From contig JAGBEJ010000004.1 in the NCBI GenBank assembly GCA_017937025.1, positions 1 to 64,000 on the forward strand: DNA of 64,000 nucleotides. Reading direction: 5' to 3'. This document shows positions 26,416-35,284 of this stretch, one piece after another. The DNA comes from Paludibacteraceae bacterium (lineage in GTDB: Bacteria > Bacteroidota > Bacteroidia > Bacteroidales > Paludibacteraceae). The notes under the pieces are model-generated. The model did no database searches. It saw only the letters and a list, made by a program, of their open reading frames with translations, and was not told the DNA's origin. The position numbers and the translations under genes were made by a program. The first letter of the stretch is position 1. Each line of letters begins with the position of its first letter.

Positions 26416-27888
26416 ATGAACATAAGATTGCTTGCTAAAACAGTTATCACAATCATTTGTCTGCAGTTGCCAGTGATGCTCAACGCGCAACTGAACGGAG
26501 GCATAACACCGCCCGACGACATTGACGAACTGTTGTCCGACAACAACACCTCTAAAAGCGAGGGAAGCTACGTGCAAAGAGAAAAGCAAAGGATACACAG
26601 CAGCAACAGAAGCCGCACGACCACCTCATCATCTGCGTCTTCGTCATCATCATACGAGCCAAGACAGAGCAGCCGCACGCCTAACAGCAGCGGAAAGTTC
26701 GAAGTGCCAGAAGAATTCAACACAGCGCTTGACTCGCTGACATACTCATACTACGCGCGCCACGTCCACTACAAGAACTGCTACAAGAACTCAGCTAACG
26801 TAGCATACTCGGAGAAAGAGTACAGAGACCGCCTGAGCAAGCTGCCTTATGAGGTGGAAATGCCATACAACAACGTAGTGAGAGACGCCATAGACTTGTA
26901 CACTGGCAGAAGAAGAAAGCTCGTGGAGAACATGCTGGGAATAGGGAAATACTACTTCCCAATCTTCGACGACATACTTGAGCGCTACGGAGTGCCGCTC
27001 GAGTTCCGTTACCTGCCTGTCATCGAGTCCGCACTGAACGCAAGAGCCGTGTCGAGAGCCGGAGCAGCCGGACTGTGGCAGTTCATGCCTTCTACCGGAA
27101 GAATGTACGGACTGGAGGTGAACACACTCGTAGATGAAAGAAGAGACCCTGTGAAATCGACCAAGGCAGCCGCAAGATACCTGAAAGACCTCTACAGAAT
27201 CTACGGCGACTGGCACCTCGCCATAGCTGCATACAACTGCGGACCAGGCACCGTCAACAGAGCCATACGCCGCTCCGGAGGCAAGAAAAACTACTGGCAG
27301 ATATACGACTACCTGCCAGCCGAGACAAGAAGCTACGTGCCTATCTTCATCGCAGCCAACTATGTGATGAACTACTACCAGCAGCACAACCTGTGCCCTG
27401 CCGAAGTGGACATGCCTGTGCACACTGACACAATCGTAGTGAAGGGTCGCACGACATTCAACAGAATCTCAGAGATAACCGGTGTACCTATCGACGAGCT
27501 TGAGATTCTCAACCCGCAGTACAGAAGAAACATAATACCAGGAGAGAAATACACATTGAGACTTCCTGGCCATGCTATGTCGAAGTTCATCGCAATGGAG
27601 GACAGCGCATACAGCAACGGCGGAGGCGACTTCCAGTCGAGCAGCGAGACTGTGACAGAGGCCGAATCACGCTCATACAACTCCAGCGCGCCTACGGCAA
27701 CGACCAAGAGTTCATATTCGTCATCGTCAAAGAGCCGCGGCAGAACCGTTTACCACAAGGTGAGAAGAGGCGAGAACCTCGGCAACATTGCGAGAAAATA
27801 TAATGTGACCATCTCCCAGATAAAGAAATGGAATCACCTTAGAGGCGCGAGAATAAATGCCGGTCAGAAACTTATAATCAAGAAATAA
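26416..27888 (+). CDS. MltD-like lytic transglycosylase with LysM repeats
   Basis: 490 residues with an N-terminal signal segment. A Ser-rich low-complexity linker spans about residues 55-95. The SLT domain has catalytic Glu in LPVIESALN and AGLWQFMPSTGRMYGL, plus the AAYNCGPG signature. Two LysM-like modules follow: an imperfect one near TIVVKGRTTFNRISEITG and a canonical C-terminal one (YHKVRRGENLGNIARKYN). It cleaves the peptidoglycan glycan backbone in the periplasm. It is in line with parAB-DUF5683, with MerR 21 nt downstream. Confidence 0.95.
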   Translation: MNIRLLAKTVITIICLQLPVMLNAQLNGGITPPDDIDELLSDNNTSKSEGSYVQREKQRIHSSNRSRTTTSSSASSSSSYEPRQSSRTPNSSGKFEVPEEFNTALDSLTYSYYARHVHYKNCYKNSANVAYSEKEYRDRLSKLPYEVEMPYNNVVRDAIDLYTGRRRKLVENMLGIGKYYFPIFDDILERYGVPLEFRYLPVIESALNARAVSRAGAAGLWQFMPSTGRMYGLEVNTLVDERRDPVKSTKAAARYLKDLYRIYGDWHLAIAAYNCGPGTVNRAIRRSGGKKNYWQIYDYLPAETRSYVPIFIAANYVMNYYQQHNLCPAEVDMPVHTDTIVVKGRTTFNRISEITGVPIDELEILNPQYRRNIIPGEKYTLRLPGHAMSKFIAMEDSAYSNGGGDFQSSSETVTEAESRSYNSSAPTATTKSSYSSSSKSRGRTVYHKVRRGENLGNIARKYNVTISQIKKWNHLRGARINAGQKLIIKK

Positions 27889-27909
27889 GGAAACCGACAA
27901 AGCAAAGAC

Positions 27910-28737
27910 ATGAGCAAAGCGAAAGCATATCACCTTATAGAGGACTACCCCAACAAGCTATATTACACGATAGCAGAGGTGGCAGACGACATCGGCATGG
28001 AGCAGTCCGCGCTGCGATTCTGGGAGAACGAGTTCGATATACTGAAGCCTAAGAGAGACCCTAAGGGCAGAAGACAATACACCAAGAAGGACGTGCTGAC
28101 CGTAAGGCAGATCTACGACCTCGTGAAGATAGAAGGACTATCGCTCGAAGGCGCTAAAGCCAAGATAAAGAACAAGAAGGGCGAGGTGGAAAGAAACAGC
28201 GAACTCAGAGCCAAGCTGCTGTCGCTCAAAGAACAGATCAAGGCGCTGTCGTCGTTGCTGACACTGCCGTCGGAAGTCGAGACCGATGACGAAGAAATCG
28301 AGGTTCCTCACATCGTGGGATACCCTGCGGCTCCAGTGGAAGAAGACAAGCCTGTAGTGTTCGACACGACTCCGGCAAAGGAGACTGTCGTGGAGAAGAC
28401 AGAGGAAACGACCGTCGTAGAGGCGTCGCCTGTAGCAACTGAGACTGTGGAGACTACGGCAGAAACAACAAAGGCTGAAACCGCCGAGGAGGCTGAAGAA
28501 AGCATCGTTGCCGCCGCTACAGAAGAGCTCGCGACTGCGGTCGAGGAAACAACTGACACTGCGGAAGCGGAAGCGGAGGAAGAGTCTCAACAAGTGCACG
28601 TTTTCCAGCAGAACTCGCTCTTTGGCGAGGAATTCGTGGAGAAAATCACTTACACTCCAAAGAAAGACGAACCGACCGAAGAACCAAAAGAAAACAAGAA
28701 AGAAGACATCGACTCACGACAGCTATCGCTGTTCTGA
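27910..28737 (+). CDS. MerR-family regulator with acidic tail ending in a clamp-binding-like motif
   Basis: 275 residues. The N-terminal 75 residues are a MerR winged helix (YYTIAEVADDIGMEQSALRFWE), followed by a short coiled coil. The C-terminal 160 residues are low-complexity, rich in Thr, Glu, Val and Ala, and end precisely in RQLSLF. A second similar site, QNSLF, lies about 35 residues earlier. QLSLF fits the bacterial beta-clamp-binding consensus QL[SD]LF. There is no recognisable effector-binding domain. It is the last gene of the rightward run and is followed by a terminator. Confidence 0.9.
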   Translation: MSKAKAYHLIEDYPNKLYYTIAEVADDIGMEQSALRFWENEFDILKPKRDPKGRRQYTKKDVLTVRQIYDLVKIEGLSLEGAKAKIKNKKGEVERNSELRAKLLSLKEQIKALSSLLTLPSEVETDDEEIEVPHIVGYPAAPVEEDKPVVFDTTPAKETVVEKTEETTVVEASPVATETVETTAETTKAETAEEAEESIVAAATEELATAVEETTDTAEAEAEEESQQVHVFQQNSLFGEEFVEKITYTPKKDEPTEEPKENKKEDIDSRQLSLF

Positions 28738-28741
28738 CAAT

Positions 28742-28768
28742 AAAAAGCAAGTCCGAAGACTTGCTTTT
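28742..28768 (+). terminator. Terminator after the MerR gene
   Basis: AAAAGCAAGTC/GACTTGCTTTT with a CGAA tetraloop, followed by ATTTTTT. Confidence 0.85.
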
Positions 28769-28807
28769 ATTTTTTCGCGCACGTTTAATCCTGCTTTTGA
28801 GATCCAG

Positions 28808-30133
28808 CTATTTCACTTTTCGTTTCAAGAACTCTTGAAGAGCCTTATAGTTCATCTTTAATGAAAGTGAAGCTTGAGGATAAATTTTATTCCATTTTCC
28901 TTCATCATTGCAATCAACATATTCTATATTGGCTATCTCCTTTTCTTCTTTTATAAGTTCACTTTTAATAAATTCTATGTTCTTATTTATTCTACTGACA
29001 CAGCAAAACTCAGGTTTACCCGCTCGTTCCAAATCTCGGTAGAAACTTAGTATAGTCGTTTCTATCTTTATAGTCTCCCTGTTTTTCCCCTTTTTGAACA
29101 ACTGCCCCAACGACGTTTCTTCATAGAGTTCTCTTTCTGCTCCCCGTACAATTAAAGAATGTAAGTCTTCATTTTCATGAAGTTCACAATAATCAAGTGA
29201 ACCTGATCCAGATGGCATATATTTATTAGGAAACTGTGCCGCTTTACCATGCTGCAAACAATAAATAAAAATATTATCTTCAGTAAGGAGAATTGTTGAC
29301 ACACCTATATGATCAGAAAAAACGCTATCACCAAGACAACGAATCACAGTATTTGTGGAATTGAATGGTGGATAAATGCTATCGGGATCACCAATGAATT
29401 TATTGAAAATGACATTAGTGAGATAACCATTATAATAATTCCCTTTAGTTACCTTCCAATACAGATTACCACGATCCTCATACAACTCGCTTAAAAAGCG
29501 AATTTTTTCATCATTAATGAAATTACCCCCATTATGCTTAACATCGTGCCATTTGTAATTTAGGAACTTTAACAATATACATCTATACTGTTTTATGTAT
29601 TCTTTTGTCTTTTTTTGTCTGTCTTCAACATCACTAAGATTTATAGATCTTTCATTCTGTTCTAGAATCTTACTAACTTTACTATTCTCTAGGACACATA
29701 GTTTTTCATTTAAAGAATAGCCGTATTTTTCAAGCAAAACTAAATCTACGTTTATATTCCTGTTTGGAATATTACGTTCATCATTCTCTATTATATCTTT
29801 TAGCTGGCATCCCCGCTTTTCTCTCTTTACTAAAGGTTTTAAATACGTAACCAACACATTTATGAACTGCCATATTATTGCTAATATTGCTAATACGTAT
29901 AAAATTATGGCAACGACGCTTTTTTCATAAAGAATCTGATATATAGAGTTTTCACAAAATAACTGATATATAGACTGATATATAGAAAAAGATAGGAAAA
30001 AGACGTCTATAATAAGTATGATGATCGTTGGCCCGAGAACAAACCATACATATGAACGAAAATTTTTAACAGCTTGGATCGTTGGCCCGAGAACAAACCA
30101 TACATATGAACGAAATTTTTTAACAGCTTGCAT
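28808..30133 (-). CDS. Two-TM + NUDIX protein, CBASS-effector-like, orphan
   Basis: 441 residues in visibly AT-rich DNA. Two hydrophobic segments (TIIILIIDVFFLSFSIY and SVVAIILYVLAILAIIW) precede a soluble middle region of about 200 residues. The C-terminal NUDIX domain carries RELYEETSL, matching REUxEExGU apart from Ser for Gly. This resembles SMODS-associated NUDIX proteins with two TM helices, effectors of some CBASS systems. No CD-NTase gene is nearby, so an antiphage role is inference; a plain membrane-bound NUDIX hydrolase is the alternative. Residues 2-19 are repeated as 20-37 by a 54-bp tandem duplication. Confidence 0.8.
   Translation of the reverse strand: MQAVKKFRSYVWFVLGPTIQAVKNFRSYVWFVLGPTIIILIIDVFFLSFSIYQSIYQLFCENSIYQILYEKSVVAIILYVLAILAIIWQFINVLVTYLKPLVKREKRGCQLKDIIENDERNIPNRNINVDLVLLEKYGYSLNEKLCVLENSKVSKILEQNERSINLSDVEDRQKKTKEYIKQYRCILLKFLNYKWHDVKHNGGNFINDEKIRFLSELYEDRGNLYWKVTKGNYYNGYLTNVIFNKFIGDPDSIYPPFNSTNTVIRCLGDSVFSDHIGVSTILLTEDNIFIYCLQHGKAAQFPNKYMPSGSGSLDYCELHENEDLHSLIVRGAERELYEETSLGQLFKKGKNRETIKIETTILSFYRDLERAGKPEFCCVSRINKNIEFIKSELIKEEKEIANIEYVDCNDEGKWNKIYPQASLSLKMNYKALQEFLKRKVK
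30023..30130. repeat. 54-bp tandem duplication at the 5' end of the NUDIX gene
   Basis: Two adjacent 54-bp copies (30023-30076 and 30077-30130) differ at about one position, in an A/T run. The second ends exactly at the start codon, so the 18-residue unit AVKNFRSYVWFVLGPTI plus Gln is encoded twice in frame. Confidence 0.95.
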
Positions 30134-30238
30134 AGTAAACTAAAACCAGAAAACACATCCAACAAAAAACGACAGAAACCATTGTACCCTTTCAAACACC
30201 TCATATAATATTGCTATTCTAAGCAACCACTCCCCGCA

Positions 30239-31015
30239 TCAGATGCTTGCACCATGCTTCTCGTGAGCGTCCTTTACAGCCTTGAAAAGGTTTGATGCGA
30301 AGACAAACTCGTCCAAGTCCTCGCTGCCGCTGTTGAAAAGCTGTTTGTTGCTGCCCTGCCATTTCATATAACCCTTCTTGATGAAGACAATATTGTCGCC
30401 AATCTCCATGACGGAGTTCATGTCGTGGGTGTTTATGATAGTTGTCATATTGAACTCCTCTGTGATTTCCTTTATGAGGCGGTCGATGACCAAGCTCGAA
30501 ACAGGATCGAGACCGGAGTTCGGCTCGTCACAGAACAGATATTTAGGATTCAGGGCTATGGCTCTGGCTATGGCGACACGCTTCTGCATACCGCCGCTTA
30601 TCTCCGACGGATGCAGCGAATAACTGCGCTCCACCAAATCGACACGACCGAGGCAGAACCTCGCGCGCTTCTCTATCTCTATCGCTGTCATGTTTGAGAA
30701 CATCTCAAGCGGATACATCACGTTCTCGAGCACCGTCATGAAGTCGAACAACGCCGAGCCCTGGAAAAGCATGCCCATCTCGCGGCGCAGAGCGCGCAAC
30801 TGCTTGAACGACATGTCTGGCATATTTCGTCCGTCGTATATAATCTGCCCTTGGTCCACACGGTGCAGACCTATCAGGCTCTTCATGAGCACCGTTTTTC
30901 CCGAGCCGCTCTGACCGATGATAAGGCTGGTCTTGCCGGACTCAAACTTCGCGGAAATTCCCTTCAGAATCTCAGTGCCGTCAAACGACTTATGGACATC
31001 AATAAGTTCTATCAT
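30239..31015 (-). CDS. ABC transporter ATPase, MlaF-like
   Basis: 258 residues. Walker A is GQSGSGKTVL, the signature is ISGGMQKRVAIARAI, and Walker B is YLFCDEPNSGLDP; all are intact. The neighbouring MlaE-type permease, 20 nt upstream in the same orientation, indicates a retrograde phospholipid or lipid-trafficking transporter at the inner membrane, as in the Mla/MCE systems. An MCE-domain substrate-binding gene is not next to it; the AT-rich NUDIX gene occupies the downstream side, where such a partner might be expected. Confidence 0.92.
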   Translation of the reverse strand: MIELIDVHKSFDGTEILKGISAKFESGKTSLIIGQSGSGKTVLMKSLIGLHRVDQGQIIYDGRNMPDMSFKQLRALRREMGMLFQGSALFDFMTVLENVMYPLEMFSNMTAIEIEKRARFCLGRVDLVERSYSLHPSEISGGMQKRVAIARAIALNPKYLFCDEPNSGLDPVSSLVIDRLIKEITEEFNMTTIINTHDMNSVMEIGDNIVFIKKGYMKWQGSNKQLFNSGSEDLDEFVFASNLFKAVKDAHEKHGASI

Positions 31016-31035
31016 TGGGTGAAATGTTTTTTCGG

Positions 31036-31785
31036 TTAAGCCAGCATAAAGTTAGTAATCACGATGTTGCTAAGCAGTATGAGTATGCTGCTGTTGACGA
31101 CTGCGTTTGTCGAGGCCTTTCCCACATCGAGCGCGCCGCCCTTGACATTATAACCATAAAACGACGCCACCGACGATATTATGAACGCGAATACAAGCGA
31201 CTTGAATATGGAGTAGAACACGTGGTAAGGCACGAATGCGAATTGCAGTCCTATCTCGAACTCTGTGACCGTCACGATGCCCGAGAACAGCGCCACCGAG
31301 TAACCGCCTATCATACCCATCGCCATACTTATGATGACAAGCATCGGCATCATAATGATGAACGCCGAAACCTTAGGCAGAATAAGGAAATTGGCGGAGT
31401 TCACACCCATTATCTCCAGGGCGTCTATCTGCTCGGTAATTCTCATCGTTCCTATCTCCGAGGCGATGTTGGAACCGACCTTGCCGGCTAGTATGAGACA
31501 CATTATCGTGGAGGAGAACTCCAGCAGAAGGACGTCACGCGTGGCGAGTCCCACTGTGTAAATAGGCAGCAGAGGGCTATCCATATCAAGTTTTATCTGG
31601 ATAACCATTATCGCTCCCATGAATATGGAAATGATGATAACTATGCCGAGCGAACTGAGACCAAGCGTCTCCATCTCCAGCAAAAGCTGTCGGAAATACA
31701 TCTTCCACTTGTCAGGCTTTCCGAAGACCCTGTACATGAGCAAGAGGTATTTTCCAAGTGTCTCTAATGAATCTCTTATAAACAT
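31036..31785 (-). CDS. ABC transporter permease, MlaE family
   Basis: 249 residues with about five hydrophobic segments and the MlaE signature (GIVIIISIFMGAIMVIQIK and the later GLATRDVLLLEFS). It forms the membrane channel for MlaF-like ATPase-driven lipid transport between the membranes. It is translated just before the ATPase gene. A hairpin in the 54-nt gap to tpiA may limit read-through from upstream. Confidence 0.92.
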   Translation of the reverse strand: MFIRDSLETLGKYLLLMYRVFGKPDKWKMYFRQLLLEMETLGLSSLGIVIIISIFMGAIMVIQIKLDMDSPLLPIYTVGLATRDVLLLEFSSTIMCLILAGKVGSNIASEIGTMRITEQIDALEIMGVNSANFLILPKVSAFIIMMPMLVIISMAMGMIGGYSVALFSGIVTVTEFEIGLQFAFVPYHVFYSIFKSLVFAFIISSVASFYGYNVKGGALDVGKASTNAVVNSSILILLSNIVITNFMLA

Positions 31786-31797
31786 TTTTAGCCAACA

Positions 31798-31824
31798 AGT
31801 CCCGGTTTCTCAAAGACCGGGACT
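31798..31824 (-). terminator. Hairpin between tpiA and the mlaE-like gene
   Basis: AGTCCCGGT/ACCGGGACT is a perfect 9-bp GC-rich stem with a 9-nt loop. On the minus strand only TTGTTGG follows, so it may attenuate rather than fully terminate. Confidence 0.5.
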
Positions 31825-31839
31825 ATAAATATTCAATTA

Positions 31840-32595
31840 TTAAAATGCGGTTATGATGCCCATGAAGTCGGCCGCCTTGAGAGAAGCGCCGCCTATCAGG
31901 CCGCCATCAACATCCTTGTTTGCAAACAATTCCTTGGCGTTGGAAGGCTTGCAACTGCCTCCGTAAAGTATCGAAGTGTTCTCTGCCACCTCGCTGCCGT
32001 ATTTCTCTGCTATCAGGTTACGGATGAACGCGTGCATCTCCTGCGCCTGCTCGGCAGTAGCGGTCTTGCCTGTGCCTATCGCCCATACTGGCTCGTAGGC
32101 TATGACAACCTTGCCAAACGCCGAAGCGTCAAGATGGAAGAGCGACTCCTTGACCTGAGCTGAAACCACGTCGAAGAACTTGCCGTTCTCACGCTCCTCG
32201 AGCACCTCGCCCACACAGACGATTGGGTTCAGTCCGTTGCCTATGGCAGCATCTACCTTAGCCTTCACCACAGCATTTGTCTCGCCGTAGTACGAACGTC
32301 TCTCGGAGTGTCCGAGTATGACGTATGACGCGCCTGTAGAAACGACCATCGCAGGGCTGACCTCGCCTGTGTAGGCTCCGCTTTCCTTGTCGCTGCAGTT
32401 CTGAGCAGCCACTTTCACTACACTGCCCTTCACAGCGTCAGCCACACTGGCCAAATGTATGAACGGAGGAGCAACGATGACCTCGCAATTAGCTTTTACA
32501 CCGCTAAGAGCGTCCTTCAGTTCCTTGGCAAGCGCCACGCCTTCCTGAAGGGTCTTGTTCATTTTCCAGTTTCCTGCTACAATGTTCTTTCTCAT
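31840..32595 (-). CDS. tpiA: Triose-phosphate isomerase
   Basis: 251 residues, the normal length. It interconverts dihydroxyacetone phosphate and glyceraldehyde 3-phosphate in glycolysis. Catalytic residues are visible: Lys in GNWKMNKT, His in LGHSERR, and Glu in [11 protein letters not shown]. The phosphate-gripping GGSCKPSN near the C-terminus is intact, with Cys-Lys in place of the commoner Val-Lys. It has its own promoter-like box upstream. Confidence 0.98.
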   Translation of the reverse strand: MRKNIVAGNWKMNKTLQEGVALAKELKDALSGVKANCEVIVAPPFIHLASVADAVKGSVVKVAAQNCSDKESGAYTGEVSPAMVVSTGASYVILGHSERRSYYGETNAVVKAKVDAAIGNGLNPIVCVGEVLEERENGKFFDVVSAQVKESLFHLDASAFGKVVIAYEPVWAIGTGKTATAEQAQEMHAFIRNLIAEKYGSEVAENTSILYGGSCKPSNAKELFANKDVDGGLIGGASLKAADFMGIITAF

Positions 32596-32647
32596 AATAT
32601 TTAGATTTAAGTTATTTGATAATGAAGTTTTTCAAAAAAAGTCATAT

Positions 32648-32655
32648 CAAATATA
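32648..32655 (-). promoter_or_regulatory. -7 box of tpiA
   Basis: The minus strand reads TATATTTG, matching TAnnTTTG, 52 nt before the ATG. Confidence 0.55.
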
Positions 32656-32706
32656 CTCAAACAAAAACGATTTTGTCACTCAACGTCTATTGTTATACAA
32701 CATATA

Positions 32707-33963
32707 TCAGTCACGTCCGCGGTTGAGTTTGAGATCCATGACGGACAGCACAAGCATAGGTATCAGCCAGATAAGCAATGCGACGAGCACGTTGCGACGC
32801 TCATGCGTAGGAGCGACAATTCCGTATTTAGATTTCTCCAGCGGCACCTTGAACTCCGGAACGTCAGGCAAAGGCCACTTGTTTATAATCACGCCGTCCT
32901 TCACCAGCACAACTCCAGGATTATATCTTATGATAGTCTTGAGCGTTATTTTGTCGGTGAGTCCAACGACGATGTCCTGACTGACAGTGTTGCGGAAGTT
33001 CTGAATATCCTCATCTACCGAAGCCGTGAGCAGATACATGTTGTAGCCGTTCTTCAGCGCGAAGGCGTTCAGGTCGGTAATCTTTTCGCGCTTCTGGTCG
33101 TTAAAATTGACTTTGCTCAGGTCGTAGCTTATAATCAGGAATGTGTATCCCTTGTCATCGAGGAACTCCTCGGTCACGTCGCCGTCGTCCTCGGTGTCTA
33201 TCATGAAATCATGTATCGGCGGCACATAACCCTGCTTCACCAGCACCGACTTCTGGTCCACGAAGCGCCATGTGGAGTCGTTCGCAGGATAATTGTCGAT
33301 GGTGAATTCCTTCTGAACGCCGTTCTTTTCGTAAATCAGTTTTGTGTCATAAACGTCCTGCTCGGCGTCATCTGGTATCTCCATGCCCTTGCGTATGTCA
33401 GCGCCGATGTGGTAAGGCCGGAAATCGACGATAGGCAAGCTTCTGTAGCAGTAGCCGGACAGTCCCAAAGCGCACAGGACAGTGAAGCCTTCTATAATCC
33501 ATTGGCACGTCTTGGTCAGGCGGCAACGGTATGTCTTCAAGAAAATGAATATCAAGGCAATGAGCACAACGAGCACGACATTCTTCCAGAACGTCGCCCA
33601 GTTGCTTATCACGACAGCGTCGCCGAAGCATCCGCAGTCATGCACAGGATTCTCTATGGCAATCCACAGTGTGAGCGGAGTCATGAATAGCATAAGCACC
33701 GCCGCCACAAAGGCGTTCTGGCGGACACGGATGCCGAAGAAAAGGTTCGCGCCGACTGCGAGTTCCACCGTAGCCAGGATGACAGACGCCACGAAAGCGA
33801 ACGATGAAAAGTTCATGAAGAATTCGCCCATCGCCTCGAGATAGTCCTGTATCTTATAGGCAGTGCCCCAAGGGTCTATGATTTTCACAAATCCGGAGAA
33901 TGTGAAGACTGCACCTACAATAAGCCTCGCTATCAGAAAAACTATCTTTTTTACGCTTTCCAT
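32707..33963 (-). CDS. DoxX-like membrane protein, BT_3928 family
   Basis: 418 residues from the ATG at 33963 (MESVKKIVFLIARLIVGAVFTFSGFVK). This start is preferred because the longer in-frame start overlaps the DUF1599 gene by 23 nt and adds a hydrophilic leader before the first TM. Four N-terminal TM helices form the DoxX-like part. A periplasmic region of about 200 residues follows, with a thioredoxin-fold-like segment (YTFLIISYDLSKV), then a final TM helix near the C-terminus. The exact role is unknown. It is co-directional with DUF1599 and DUF3467. Confidence 0.88.
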   Translation of the reverse strand: MESVKKIVFLIARLIVGAVFTFSGFVKIIDPWGTAYKIQDYLEAMGEFFMNFSSFAFVASVILATVELAVGANLFFGIRVRQNAFVAAVLMLFMTPLTLWIAIENPVHDCGCFGDAVVISNWATFWKNVVLVVLIALIFIFLKTYRCRLTKTCQWIIEGFTVLCALGLSGYCYRSLPIVDFRPYHIGADIRKGMEIPDDAEQDVYDTKLIYEKNGVQKEFTIDNYPANDSTWRFVDQKSVLVKQGYVPPIHDFMIDTEDDGDVTEEFLDDKGYTFLIISYDLSKVNFNDQKREKITDLNAFALKNGYNMYLLTASVDEDIQNFRNTVSQDIVVGLTDKITLKTIIRYNPGVVLVKDGVIINKWPLPDVPEFKVPLEKSKYGIVAPTHERRNVLVALLIWLIPMLVLSVMDLKLNRGRD

Positions 33964-33976
33964 ATCCTCGTTTTTT

Positions 33977-34534
33977 TTATTTTTCGTTGTCCTGTTCAAG
34001 TATTCTTATCAGTCCAAAGACAGCATAGTTGAGCATGTCCTTGTAGTTGGCGTCTATGCCCTCGGAAACTATGGTCTTGCCGTCGTTGTCCTCAATCTGC
34101 TTAGTGCGGTTGAGCTTCATGAGTATGAGGTCGGTGTACGACTCCGGACGCATGCCGCGCCAAGCCTCGCCGTAGTCGTGGTTCTTGGCTTTCATCAGCG
34201 CCTTGGTCTCCTCCATCTTGCGGTCGTAGGCCTCGGTGGCCTGCTGCGCCGTCATGTCCTCCTTGTCGGCGTATCCGAGTTCAAGCTGTATCATACCGAT
34301 GATGGCATAGTTGACTATGCCGATTAGCTCAGACTTAATGCCTTCGTCCACCATGGCGTCGGCCGTCTCGAGCGTTCTTATTCTGCTGGCTTTGATAAAA
34401 ATCTGGTCGGTCAGCGACTGCGGACGGAGTATTCTCCACGCCGCGCCGTAGTCCTTCAGTTTGTTGACAAAGAGCGCACGGCATTCCGCTGTGACGATGT
34501 CAAATTCCTCGTTAGTGTTACGCTGTTGTGCCAT
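33977..34534 (-). CDS. DUF1599 family protein (tandem nucleotide-modification-associated domain)
   Basis: 185 residues made of two copies of one domain. KLKDYGAAWRILRPQSLTDQIFIKASRI (residues about 26-53) recurs as KNHDYGEAWRGMRPESYTDLILMKLNRT, each followed by an NYAIIGMIQLE / NYAVFGLIRILE helix. The family is called nucleotide-modification-associated from phage contexts, but its activity is not established. It sits 23 nt after DUF3467 and 13 nt before the DoxX-like gene, in an apparent operon. Confidence 0.92.
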   Translation of the reverse strand: MAQQRNTNEEFDIVTAECRALFVNKLKDYGAAWRILRPQSLTDQIFIKASRIRTLETADAMVDEGIKSELIGIVNYAIIGMIQLELGYADKEDMTAQQATEAYDRKMEETKALMKAKNHDYGEAWRGMRPESYTDLILMKLNRTKQIEDNDGKTIVSEGIDANYKDMLNYAVFGLIRILEQDNEK

Positions 34535-34557
34535 AAGTCAATGTGATTATTCGTTGT

Positions 34558-34866
34558 TTAAGCGTCCGCGCCGAGCATTGGCGGCATTGCCTCCGCCTGA
34601 TTCTGGTGCAGCTTCACCTCGCCGAACTCAGCCTCGTACTTGCGCACATTGTCGGAGAGCGCGAGCATCAAGCGTTTCGCGTGTTCTGGAGTAAGGATTA
34701 TGCGGGATTTCACTACTGCCGAAGGCTGCTGCGGCATCACTCTGACGAAATCGACTATGAACTCGGACGACGAGTGCGATATGATACCGAGGTTTGAATA
34801 AACGCCTTCTGCCACTTCAGGGCTTATTGTTATGCTTAGTCCTTTAGACTGCTTCTTTTCTTCCAT
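34558..34866 (-). CDS. DUF3467 family protein
   Basis: 102 residues. The pattern ITISPEVAEGVYSN, SEFIVDFVRVMP and RIILTPEHAKRLMLAL defines DUF3467, a small cytosolic family widespread in bacteria and of unknown function. It is the first gene of a DUF3467-DUF1599-DoxX unit; the start is supported by a -7 box 21 nt upstream. Confidence 0.92.
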   Translation of the reverse strand: MEEKKQSKGLSITISPEVAEGVYSNLGIISHSSSEFIVDFVRVMPQQPSAVVKSRIILTPEHAKRLMLALSDNVRKYEAEFGEVKLHQNQAEAMPPMLGADA

Positions 34867-34887
34867 GCTTATAAAAACTAAATCTCA

Positions 34888-34895
34888 CAAATATA
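34888..34895 (-). promoter_or_regulatory. -7 box of the DUF3467 unit
   Basis: The minus strand reads TATATTTG, matching TAnnTTTG, 21 nt before the ATG. Confidence 0.6.
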
Positions 34896-34913
34896 GCATT
34901 TTTAGCAGAAAGC

Positions 34914-35279
34914 CTACAGCAATGGCGGCAAAAAAGCGTCCTCGTAATGCTCTATCACGTTGCCCGAAGGCGACACGACAACGGAGATTATGTCGAAGCG
35001 GAACTCGCAGTCGTCGTCCAGCTGTGTCATGAAATGGTCGGCGGCAGAGACCAAGTGGCGTATCTTGGCGTCGTCCACAGCCTCGACCGGCGACTGGTGC
35101 CATGCCGTCGCCCTCGTCTTAACTTCCACGAAGACCACCGTTGAGCCTGTCCGTGCGATTATGTCGATTTCCTCGTGGCGGTATCGCCAGTTGGTGTGGA
35201 GTATCTGGTAGCCTTTGTCGATGAGGAGCTGTCTCGCCAGTTCCTCGCCCTTCGCGCCTAATTCGTTGTGCTTTGCCAT
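34914..35279 (-). CDS. YraN/UPF0102 family nuclease-like protein
   Basis: 121 residues with the restriction-endonuclease-like core of the UPF0102 family: GEELARQLL, then EEIDIIARTGSTVVFVEVKTR, which holds the D-(E/V)xK metal-site residues. Often found near rnhB or lep genes elsewhere; function is unproven, with a role in DNA processing suspected. A perfect -7 box ends only 6 nt before the ATG, so the transcript may have an extremely short or absent leader. Confidence 0.93.
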   Translation of the reverse strand: MAKHNELGAKGEELARQLLIDKGYQILHTNWRYRHEEIDIIARTGSTVVFVEVKTRATAWHQSPVEAVDDAKIRHLVSAADHFMTQLDDDCEFRFDIISVVVSPSGNVIEHYEDAFLPPLL

Positions 35280-35284
35280 GAGGA

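Noticed and set aside
28808-31015. A complete CBASS operon around the TM-NUDIX gene
   Set aside because: No CD-NTase or ancillary cap gene is present; the neighbours are a MerR regulator and an MlaF-like ATPase.
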